A stretch of DNA of 41,022 bases from Phycisphaerales bacterium UBA2396 (GTDB taxonomy: Bacteria; Planctomycetota; Phycisphaerae; Phycisphaerales; UBA1924), in NCBI GenBank assembly GCA_002343325.1, contig DDSG01000076.1, positions 1 through 41,022 on the forward strand, in the 5' to 3' direction. A model generated the notes under the pieces. The model ran no database searches. It was not told where the DNA came from and was given only the letters and a program-made list of their open reading frames with translations. Made by a program: the position numbers and the translations under genes. Below are positions 7,750 to 14,308 of the stretch, one piece after another; within the stretch, counting starts at the first letter, position 1, and every line of letters begins with the position of its first letter.

Positions 7750-8762
7750 GGGGAGGGCTCCGCGAGTCTGCCGTTCATGCCGCGGGCCGGGGCCTGCCCG
7801 CCCAGCGCGCGGGCGATGACGGTCGCGTTGTGGTCGATCATCCCGATGTACGTGCCCTCGTACGTACCCTGAGGCCCCATCGCGTCGGAAAAGAGTGAAC
7901 CGCCGAGTGCGACCGTATGCCCGCGGGCCTTTGCGCCTTCGATCAGAGCACGGACGTTGCGGTCCGTCACGGTGGACTCCACGAAGACCGCGGGAACCTT
8001 GCGCTCGACGAGCAGCGTGACCAGCCGCTCGACGCTCGCGAGCCCCGCCTCGGACTCGGTCGAGAGACCCTGCACGCCCTCGACCTGCACGCCGTAGCGA
8101 ACGCCGAAGTAACGGAAGGCGTCGTGGGCCGTCACCAACACCCGCGCGGACTCGGGCACGCTGGCGATGACCTGCTTGGTGTAGTCGTCGAGCCGAGCCA
8201 GTTCCTGCTCGTACGCCCGTGCCCGCGAGGCGATCGCCGCTGCGTGCTCGGGGAAGAGACCGGCGACCGCCCGCTCGACCGTGGGCACCAGCGTGGCCCA
8301 CAGCGACGGATCCATCCAGACGTGCGGATCGTGGGAGGGGTCGTCCTTGTCGGCGGTCGCCGCCGGCGCCCTCACGCCTTCCGCCACGCGTACCAGCACG
8401 ATCCCACCCTTGGCCACGCGTTCGAACGCCTCGTCCATGCGACCTTCCAGGTGCAGGCCGTTGGCGAAGACGGCTCGGGCGGCGACCAGCATCGCAATGT
8501 CGTCACGCGTCGGGCGGTAGAGGTGAGGGTCGACGCCGGCCGGCATCATCTGACGGACGTCGGCGAGGTCGCCCGCGACCGCGCGGACCATGTCGGCGAC
8601 CATCCCCGTGGTGGCCACCAGCACCGGACGCGGCGGAGTGGTTCCCGGGGCCTTGCCCGGATCTTTGGCAGCCGGGGCCCGATCGCAGGCGGCCAAAGAC
8701 CACCCCAGACCCAGGCACATGAACACGAACCAGGCGATCTGTCGACGTGGCAAGCCTGCCAT
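7746..8762 (-). CDS. Metal-binding lipoprotein of Mn/Zn ABC transporter (TroA/ZnuA family)
   Basis: A 338-residue cluster A-I solute-binding protein. The N-terminus is a lipoprotein signal with lipobox SLAAC (Cys26). The metal ligands expected for TroA are visible: His80 in GVDPHLYRPT, a histidine in TAHDAFRYFG, the glutamate in LSTESEAG and an aspartate in GGSLFSDAMG. There is no long His-rich loop, which leans towards the Mn/Fe type over ZnuA; this is inference. The start at 8762 has GGAGGA 7 nt upstream; the in-frame ATG at 8828 lies inside the operator palindrome and has no ribosome site. It is the first gene of the metal operon. Confidence 0.9.
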   Translation of the reverse strand: MAGLPRRQIAWFVFMCLGLGWSLAACDRAPAAKDPGKAPGTTPPRPVLVATTGMVADMVRAVAGDLADVRQMMPAGVDPHLYRPTRDDIAMLVAARAVFANGLHLEGRMDEAFERVAKGGIVLVRVAEGVRAPAATADKDDPSHDPHVWMDPSLWATLVPTVERAVAGLFPEHAAAIASRARAYEQELARLDDYTKQVIASVPESARVLVTAHDAFRYFGVRYGVQVEGVQGLSTESEAGLASVERLVTLLVERKVPAVFVESTVTDRNVRALIEGAKARGHTVALGGSLFSDAMGPQGTYEGTYIGMIDHNATVIARALGGQAPARGMNGRLAEPSP

Positions 8763-8817
8763 CGAGGGATCCTCCGATGGACGCGGCCCCGGACGGCGGG
8801 GGGAGCGTCCGGAAATG

Positions 8818-8823
8818 ATTGTA
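8818..8823 (-). promoter_or_regulatory. -10 box of the metal-uptake operon
   Basis: On the minus strand this is TACAAT, five of six matches to the consensus -10. It lies about 55 nt upstream of the solute-binding protein start and half inside the 18-bp palindrome. The -35 region is not recognisable, which suits a weak or regulated promoter. Confidence 0.55.
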
Positions 8824-8836
8824 GCCATGGCTACAA
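8819..8836. promoter_or_regulatory. 18-bp palindromic operator over the metal operon promoter
   Basis: TTGTAGCCATGGCTACAA is a perfect 18-bp palindrome that overlaps the TACAAT -10 of the divergently read metal operon. The position is that of a repressor operator. The size and symmetry suit a dimeric DtxR/MntR-family protein. The cystathionine beta-synthase start lies 69 bp to the other side, so dual control is possible. The identity of the regulator is inference. Confidence 0.6.
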
Positions 8837-8893
8837 GCCGGTCGCGGATGAGCCGGCCGGGTCATCGGGGCCTGTTCGGGGCGGGGTCGGGCC

Positions 8894-8899
8894 TATCGT
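8894..8899 (+). promoter_or_regulatory. Candidate -10 of a leaderless cystathionine beta-synthase promoter
   Basis: TATCGT ends 5 nt before the ATG at 8905. There is no Shine-Dalgarno and no obvious -35. Confidence 0.4.
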
Positions 8900-8904
8900 G
8901 CGGG

Positions 8905-10278
8905 ATGCCACACTTCAGCTCCATTCTCGACGCCGTCGGCAACACGCCCCTGGTCAAGCTCAACAAGGTCGTCCCGCCCAATTCGGCGACGGTGCTCGTC
9001 AAGTGCGAGTTCATGAACCCCACCGGTTCGATCAAGGACCGCATGGCCGTCCACGTGCTGAACGAATCCGAGAAGCGCGGGTTGATCAAGCCCGGGATGC
9101 TGATCGTCGAGAACACCTCCGGCAACACCGGGCAGGGCGTGGCGATGTGGGCCGCCGCCAAGGGCTACCGCTGCGTCTTCACCATGCCCGACAAAATGAG
9201 CATCGAGAAAGTCAACATGCTCAAGGCGTTCGGGGCGGAGGTCGTCATCACCCCCACCGACGTCCCCGGCGACAGCCCGCAACATTACGTTCAGACCGCC
9301 AAGCGCATCGCCCGCGAACAGAACGGCTTCTACCTCAACCAATATCACAACCCGATGAACATCGACGCCCACGAACTTTCGACCGGCGCCGAGATCTGGA
9401 GACAGACCGAAGGCAAGATGGACGTCTTCGTCGCCGGCGCGGGCACCGGCGGCACCGTCTCGGGCGTCGGTCGCTTCCTCAAGAAGCACAAGCACCCCGT
9501 CCGCGTTGTGGGCGTCGACCCCATCGGCTCGGTCCACTACCACTACTTCTACACCAAGACCATGCCCACCCCCCACGTCTACAAGGTCGAGGGCGTCGGC
9601 GAGGACATTCTCTGCGACGCGATGGACTTCTCCGTCGTCGACGAGTTCCGGCAGGTCAACGACAAGGAATCGTTCCTCATGGCCCGAAGGCTCGTCCGCG
9701 AGGAAGGGCTCTTCTGCGGCGGCTCCTCTGGCTCCAACGTGCACATCGCCTGCCAGATCGCCAAGGAAATCGGCCCGGGCAAGACCGTCGTCACCGTGCT
9801 CTGCGACTCCGCCACGCGGTACACCACCAAGTACCTCAACGACCAGTGGATGAAGGATTACGGCTTCCTCGGCAACGACTACGACCTGGGCCTCGTCGAA
9901 GACCTGCTCAAAGGCCGACCACAGCAGCAGGTCATTACCGCTCGCCTCGACGACACCCTCGGCACCATCGTCGAGACGATGCGCAAGGCCGGCGTCAGCC
10001 AGGTCCCCGTGCTCGACGCACACAACCGCCCCGCGAAGATGATCCACGAGCTCGACGTGCTCCGCGGCCTCCAGAGCGGCGCCGTCACGAACGCCTCGCC
10101 CGTGTCCGCCATCGCCCAGCCCATCGGCGGCCTGATCTACCCCAAGGCACGCATCGAGGAACTCTTCCGCATCTTCGAAACAGACCAGGTCGCCATCGTC
10201 GTCGACGCCGAACGAATCGTGGGCGTCATCGGCAAGATCGACGTGATCGACTACATGGGCAGAAGAGGACGTGGATAA
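8905..10278 (+). CDS. Cystathionine beta-synthase with C-terminal CBS-domain pair
   Basis: A 457-residue PLP enzyme of fold type II that condenses serine and homocysteine to cystathionine. Residues 1-330 form the catalytic domain, with the PLP lysine at Lys44 (PTGSIKDRM), the asparagine loop TSGNTGQG and the phosphate loop GGSSGSN. Residues from about 340 carry two CBS motifs (ARLDDTLGTIVETM ... and the GVIGKIDVIDY ending). The heme domain of animal CBS is absent. The start follows homology (MPHFSSILDAVGNTPLVKL); the frame is open far upstream but antisense to the metal operon. The gene for the next step of transsulfuration lies at 13094. O-acetylserine-dependent activity cannot be excluded. 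Confidence 0.9.
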   Translation: MPHFSSILDAVGNTPLVKLNKVVPPNSATVLVKCEFMNPTGSIKDRMAVHVLNESEKRGLIKPGMLIVENTSGNTGQGVAMWAAAKGYRCVFTMPDKMSIEKVNMLKAFGAEVVITPTDVPGDSPQHYVQTAKRIAREQNGFYLNQYHNPMNIDAHELSTGAEIWRQTEGKMDVFVAGAGTGGTVSGVGRFLKKHKHPVRVVGVDPIGSVHYHYFYTKTMPTPHVYKVEGVGEDILCDAMDFSVVDEFRQVNDKESFLMARRLVREEGLFCGGSSGSNVHIACQIAKEIGPGKTVVTVLCDSATRYTTKYLNDQWMKDYGFLGNDYDLGLVEDLLKGRPQQQVITARLDDTLGTIVETMRKAGVSQVPVLDAHNRPAKMIHELDVLRGLQSGAVTNASPVSAIAQPIGGLIYPKARIEELFRIFETDQVAIVVDAERIVGVIGKIDVIDYMGRRGRG

Positions 10279-10304
10279 ACACAACCCGAATACCAAACAC
10301 GTTC

Positions 10305-10332
10305 CGTACGCACTAGACCGCGGGACGTACGC
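10305..10332. repeat. Two CGTACGC direct repeats 21 bp apart upstream of a strong promoter
   Basis: CGTACGC occurs at 10305-10311 and 10326-10332, exactly two helical turns apart, and the second copy abuts the -35 at 10334. Each copy contains the palindrome CGTACG. This is the geometry of a tandem regulator site; the regulator is unknown. Confidence 0.4.
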
Positions 10333-10333
10333 C

Positions 10334-10362
10334 TTGACACGGGGAACTGCTTGTGGTAGTCT
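10334..10362 (+). promoter_or_regulatory. Sigma-70-type promoter of the pilin/MauE-like operon, leaderless
   Basis: A perfect -35 TTGACA (10334-10339), a 17-nt spacer and TAGTCT (10357-10362) as -10. The expected transcription start coincides with the ATG at 10369, so the first gene would be translated from a leaderless mRNA. It is the best promoter by sequence in the window. Confidence 0.75.
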
Positions 10363-10368
10363 CCGTGC

Positions 10369-11454
10369 ATGCACGTTCTTTGCCTCGTCGCAAGTGTGCT
10401 TTCCTCGAATCCTGAGCCTTCCAGGTCGTGGTTTGACGCCCAAGTGAAGATGGCGTCGGGCATGCGTTCACAGCTCACGGGTGTCTTTCACTACACCGCA
10501 ACATCGCTTGAGAGGACAGATACGAGCGTACTTCCTCGGCTTCGTGAAGAAGTCTGGGGAAAGCCAGAGCATCCCAAGCGCTCGCTGATCAAACGTCTCG
10601 AACGGGTCGAGAAGTTCGGACCGGAAGTGCGGCGTCAGACGCTCTGGTTGATGGGGGACAGCGCCCGGCTGAACCGTGAGCCGCTCTGGCCCGACAGCGC
10701 CGATTTTTTTGACGTATGCACGCTTCCGGACTCGGGTTGGCGACTTTCGCCCGGCCAGGCCGTGCTCACAGGGCCCATGGGCTCCGAACCGCCCGGCTAT
10801 CAGGTTGTTGTCCCGATCGGAAGCGCGGTCAACGAGATTCTCTCGTTCTGGGGCGCGGGCTGGGCCGCACTTGGGAGCTTTGAGGGGCCGCACGAGTTTC
10901 AGTCGCTCGAAGGCGGTGCTTGGCGTGCCTCCGTCTCATCCGACAAGGGCTCGCTCCGGACCACCACGGTTCTCGAGGGCGAGTATAACCCTCAGACCGG
11001 CCACGGCAGAATAATCAGCATGCGAGCGACGCAAGAGGGTTCGCCCGCGCCGGGGTGGGTCGAAACAGCGAGCGACTGGCGCTTCGATGCGGCGCTGCAG
11101 CGTGAGTTGGCGCATCAAGTCGTCGTCCATTTCAAGGGTGCTCCGTTCCGGCGTCTGACGCTCGACAGGGTCGAGCCCCTCACCCGGGCCGAGTTCGACA
11201 GGATCTCTCGCCCGCCTTCGCTGACGGGCAGCGACCCGATCCGCGGAAAGTACGTGTTCACCCAGCTCAGCGACTTCTCGGGATCGCGAGCACAACACAT
11301 GTTGATCGATCAAGAGCTCGGAAACATTCAACACTTGACCCTAGGCGACACGAGGGATGGTCGCCATCGCCGATGGCTGACCATCTTGGGATGGTGCATG
11401 ACCGCATCTATTGTTGGCCTCTTGCTTCTGATCAGATTCAACCGCAAAAAGTGA
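10369..11454 (+). CDS. Unknown protein with C-terminal membrane anchor
   Basis: A 361-residue protein that I do not recognise. Residues 1-12 are moderately hydrophobic. The body is soluble with no obvious catalytic motif. The C-terminus has one transmembrane helix (ILGWCMTASIVGLLLLIRF) followed by positively charged residues, so it is tail-anchored or a single-pass protein with the bulk outside. It opens the four-gene operon (10 nt to the next gene). The start at ATG 10369 is placed by the promoter; an alternative ATG at 10450 (MASGMRSQL) would shorten it by 27 residues. Base composition is intermediate between the GC-rich surroundings and the poorer genes downstream. Confidence 0.75.
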   Translation: MHVLCLVASVLSSNPEPSRSWFDAQVKMASGMRSQLTGVFHYTATSLERTDTSVLPRLREEVWGKPEHPKRSLIKRLERVEKFGPEVRRQTLWLMGDSARLNREPLWPDSADFFDVCTLPDSGWRLSPGQAVLTGPMGSEPPGYQVVVPIGSAVNEILSFWGAGWAALGSFEGPHEFQSLEGGAWRASVSSDKGSLRTTTVLEGEYNPQTGHGRIISMRATQEGSPAPGWVETASDWRFDAALQRELAHQVVVHFKGAPFRRLTLDRVEPLTRAEFDRISRPPSLTGSDPIRGKYVFTQLSDFSGSRAQHMLIDQELGNIQHLTLGDTRDGRHRRWLTILGWCMTASIVGLLLLIRFNRKK

Positions 11455-11464
11455 AAGGGGTTAT

Positions 11465-11830
11465 ATGATGAACCGTAGTACGGTATTCTATGTGCTCGCC
11501 CTTGCACTCACTTCCACGAGTGCTATGGCCTTTTGCTTTGTGCTCTATAGCGTCGCATGCTGCGAAGCTCTTCCGCCCACCGCACTCAAGCCGAACCTAT
11601 CCGGCCCTTGCCCCGACTCGATCACCGACAATCCAGTGATCCAAGTCGCAAGGAGTGCCGCGGAAGGCGAGCAGGGAAACATCAAGAAGACCATCTTCGC
11701 CCAAAGGTCTTGTACCTGGGATGATTATGTCATCAATGAAAACGGACATTGCGTTTTTGTCGGCACGCAGAACGAGAGTTGTACCGAGAATGGCGTTTCT
11801 GGTCCGGCATGCTCTGGCATTGCCCCATGA
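11465..11830 (+). CDS. Small secreted cysteine-rich protein
   Basis: 121 residues: a Sec-type signal peptide with likely cleavage after AMA (residue 22), then a mature protein of about 99 residues with eight cysteines (24, 32, 33, 49, 83, 96, 106, 116). An even number suggests disulfides. No family is recognised. AAAGGGG precedes the start, and a second ATG follows immediately. Its stop overlaps the start of the MauE/DoxX-like gene (ATGA), so the two are translationally coupled. I infer that the membrane protein serves redox folding of this protein or of the prepilin-like partner. GC content is clearly below the window average (roughly half G+C by eye). Confidence 0.75.
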   Translation: MMNRSTVFYVLALALTSTSAMAFCFVLYSVACCEALPPTALKPNLSGPCPDSITDNPVIQVARSAAEGEQGNIKKTIFAQRSCTWDDYVINENGHCVFVGTQNESCTENGVSGPACSGIAP

Positions 11831-12267
11831 GACCGTATCGCGCCATTCTCTTTATTCTTGCAGCAACAGCAGTTGCTTGGATCGGCTTCTCCGGACTCAC
11901 GAAGTTACTTGATTTGCCGTCCTTCCGAGAGTCGCTACGTACATGGACAGTTGTGCCTCCACTTGCAGCGGCAGTTGCGACTGTTCTGGTTCCTCCGCTA
12001 GAGTTTTTGCTAGCCGCACTTTGGGCGTTTCGCATCAAGACGATAGCTGTAGGCGCGTCGCTCATCGTCCTCGTTACAGCCATCACATTCGTCCTTGCAG
12101 CACAGACTATTGTCGGCAGACCATTTGCTTGCGGCTGTAACACATACTTTAGCTTGCGACCAGCATCTGAACCGACATGGTTGCCGATTATCGCAAATGT
12201 CAGCATTGTCTCAATTCTTGTCCTCAACCTGCTCGTTGAGCGGCGTCAGCGAACTGCTCAACGATGA
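11827..12267 (+). CDS. MauE/DoxX-like redox-associated membrane protein
   Basis: A 146-residue protein with four predicted membrane helices. It resembles the MauE/DoxX family: AVAWIGFSGLTKLLDLPSF at the first helix, VPPLEFLLAALWAF in the second, and ACGCNTYF with Cys102 and Cys104 after the third. MauE was described as needed for disulfide formation in methylamine dehydrogenase, and relatives accompany thiol-disulfide systems. A CxC on the extracytoplasmic side would fit oxidase-type chemistry. The start at 11827 overlaps the stop of the cysteine-rich gene; the longer in-frame start at 11749 is rejected. G+C is low for the window, which suggests acquisition. Confidence 0.7.
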   Translation: MRPYRAILFILAATAVAWIGFSGLTKLLDLPSFRESLRTWTVVPPLAAAVATVLVPPLEFLLAALWAFRIKTIAVGASLIVLVTAITFVLAAQTIVGRPFACGCNTYFSLRPASEPTWLPIIANVSIVSILVLNLLVERRQRTAQR

Positions 12268-12280
12268 TCAAAGGCATGAC

Positions 12281-13036
12281 ATGAAAACAACTCAATACAA
12301 CCGTAGCGCTTTCACCCTCCTCGAACTTATTCTCGTTATCGCGCTGGTTGGTCTTCTGCTGTCGCTGCTCTCGCCCGCACTCTTTTCGGCCCGGCAGTTC
12401 GCCAGGACCGGTATATCACTCTCTAATCTCCGATTGCACGCGGCCGCGTTCGAGATGTACGGCACCGACGCGAAGGGGCAAGCCCCGTACCTCGTCGCCC
12501 CAACACCCGCCCTCCACGTGATCCGGAACCAGACTCACGACGTGGCCGTCGCCGTCCCGTACTTCGAGAGCAACGTGTATTGGAACATCGGCCTGGCCGA
12601 CACGTACTACGCGGGCGACCCGTGGTCCCGCTCATTCCGGTCGCCCTTCCGCACCACGCCGATCTCTCGCGACTTCCCGATGGCGACAACCTACTCGAAG
12701 ACCTGCGCCCTTCTCGCGAGCCCCGAGTACTTCATCATGGAATCGCGCACGTACCCGCCGATCGGCCTCCGTGGCGTGCGGCTCGATGAAGTCGTCTTTC
12801 CTTCGAAAAAGTCGGTCCTGGGTGATTACGCAACGGTGAAGTTCGGCGGCCAATCTCCCACCATCTCGCTCATCGGCTTCTTCGACGGGCACGCGGCCCG
12901 CGTCGCCCAAGTCCACATCGATGACCCGGGCGATGGCCTCGCCGCCTTCGAGCACTACGGCGGGCACCTGCTCGGACGATTCCAGTTCCCGTTCCTCCAC
13001 ACCTTCGCCGGCGTCCGCGGACGAGATCTCGACTGA
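12281..13036 (+). CDS. Prepilin-like protein with atypical cleavage site
   Basis: 251 residues with a type IV prepilin/pseudopilin N-terminus: short basic leader, RSA|FTLLELILVIALVGLLLSLL, and Glu at +5 of the mature protein. The residue before the cut is Ala10 where Gly is the rule. The C-terminal part ends in a beta-rich region with a GFFDGHAARVAQVHIDD motif, like the DG-type tail of planctomycete pilin-like proteins. It begins 13 nt after the MauE/DoxX-like gene and closes the operon. G+C rises to the local average within this gene. The assembly machinery is not in the window. Confidence 0.85.
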   Translation: MKTTQYNRSAFTLLELILVIALVGLLLSLLSPALFSARQFARTGISLSNLRLHAAAFEMYGTDAKGQAPYLVAPTPALHVIRNQTHDVAVAVPYFESNVYWNIGLADTYYAGDPWSRSFRSPFRTTPISRDFPMATTYSKTCALLASPEYFIMESRTYPPIGLRGVRLDEVVFPSKKSVLGDYATVKFGGQSPTISLIGFFDGHAARVAQVHIDDPGDGLAAFEHYGGHLLGRFQFPFLHTFAGVRGRDLD

Positions 13037-13081
13037 TCGGCGGGGGTTTCGGCGGCTTCGCCCGGGCCGCGGGGCCGCGTG

Positions 13082-13087
13082 TACCAT
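13082..13087 (+). promoter_or_regulatory. Candidate -10 of a leaderless promoter for the cystathionine lyase/synthase gene
   Basis: TACCAT lies 6 nt before the ATG at 13094. No Shine-Dalgarno can be seen. Confidence 0.4.
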
Positions 13088-13093
13088 CCCCGC

Positions 13094-14308
13094 ATGAGCG
13101 ACCACACCGCCCGCTTCGCGACCCGCTGCATCCACGCCGGCCAGAACCCCGACCCCACCACCGGGGCGATCATGACGCCGGTCTACCTCACCTCGACCTA
13201 CGTGCAGCGTTCCCCGGGCGTGGTGAAGGACGATTACGACTACGCCCGCTCGAAGAACCCCACCCGAACCGCGCTCGAAGAAAACCTCGCCTCGCTCGAG
13301 GGCGGAACCCACGCCTGCACCTTCTCCTCCGGGCTGGCGGCGATGGATTGCGTGCTGCACCAGCTCCGCGCGGGGGACCACGTCATCCTCTCCGACGACG
13401 TCTACGGCGGGACCTTCCGCCAGCTCGACAAGGTCTTCAAGCATCTGGGCCTTTCGACCACGCGGGTCGACATGACCGACGCCTCGGCCGTGGACCGCGC
13501 GTGGACGCCCACGACCAAACTGGTCTGGTTCGAGACGCCCAGCAACCCGATGCTCAAGGTAATCGACATCGCGGCCGTGCGGGCGGTGGTGCGCACGCGC
13601 GCGGGCGACGGGCCGATCCCCGCCGACGGGGCCTACGCCTGCGAGAAGCCGCTGCCCCGGGCGATCATGGTGGTCGACAACACCTTCGCCTCCCCCGCCC
13701 TGCAGAACCCGCTCGCCCAGGGGGCCGACGTGGTGATGCACTCGTGCACGAAGTACATCGGCGGGCACAGCGACCTGGTCGCGGGCGCCCTGGTGACGAA
13801 GGACGCGGGGCTCGGCGCGAGGCTCAAGTACGTGCAGAACGCCGTCGGCGCCGTCCCCGCCGCCATGGATTGCTTCCTCATGCTCCGCTCGACCAAGACG
13901 CTGCAGGTGCGCGTCCAGCGGCACAGCGAGAACGCCCTGACCATCGCCCGCTGGCTCGAGAAGCACCCGAAGATCGAGAAGGTCATCTACCCCGGGCTCG
14001 AAAGCCACCCCCAGCACGCTCTGGCGAAGAAGCAGATGTGCGGCGGGTTCGGCGGGATGATCTCCTGCGTCGTTCGCGGCGGGCTCGATGCCTCACGCCG
14101 CGTGCTCGAACGCGTCCGCCTGTTCAGCCTCGCCGAAAGCCTGGGCGGCGTCGAGAGCCTGATCGAGCACCCCGCGATCATGACGCACGCCAGCATCCCC
14201 GCGGACGCCCGCAAAGCGCTAGGCATCGACGACGGGCTCATCCGCCTGTCGGTGGGGATCGAGGACGTCAGCGATCTCATCGCGGACATCGAGCAGGCGC
14301 TCGCCTAA
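13094..14308 (+). CDS. Cystathionine gamma-lyase / gamma-synthase family PLP enzyme
   Basis: A 404-residue Cys/Met-metabolism enzyme. Family marks are TRCIHAGQNPDP at the N-terminus, the YARSKNPTR substrate loop, FSSGLAAMDCVLH, VVDNTFASP, and the PLP lysine Lys220 in HSCTKYIGGHSD. A 20-residue insertion (residues 167-190) precedes the VVDNTF strand. Together with the CBS gene 2.8 kb upstream it would complete reverse transsulfuration from homocysteine to cysteine if it acts as a gamma-lyase; gamma-synthase activity cannot be ruled out from sequence. Its TAA overlaps the TAG of the convergent HD-GYP gene (CTAA shared at 14305-14308). Confidence 0.88.
   Translation: MSDHTARFATRCIHAGQNPDPTTGAIMTPVYLTSTYVQRSPGVVKDDYDYARSKNPTRTALEENLASLEGGTHACTFSSGLAAMDCVLHQLRAGDHVILSDDVYGGTFRQLDKVFKHLGLSTTRVDMTDASAVDRAWTPTTKLVWFETPSNPMLKVIDIAAVRAVVRTRAGDGPIPADGAYACEKPLPRAIMVVDNTFASPALQNPLAQGADVVMHSCTKYIGGHSDLVAGALVTKDAGLGARLKYVQNAVGAVPAAMDCFLMLRSTKTLQVRVQRHSENALTIARWLEKHPKIEKVIYPGLESHPQHALAKKQMCGGFGGMISCVVRGGLDASRRVLERVRLFSLAESLGGVESLIEHPAIMTHASIPADARKALGIDDGLIRLSVGIEDVSDLIADIEQALA

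Noticed and set aside
5674..7872. A 732-residue plus-strand frame across the metal operon
   Set aside because: Arg/His/Glu-rich shadow of the permease and ATPase genes, with no start signal.
8590..8904. 105-residue N-terminal extension of cystathionine beta-synthase
   Set aside because: It would cover the start of the divergent lipoprotein gene, the operator and the promoter. The homology starts at MPHFSSILDAVGNTP.
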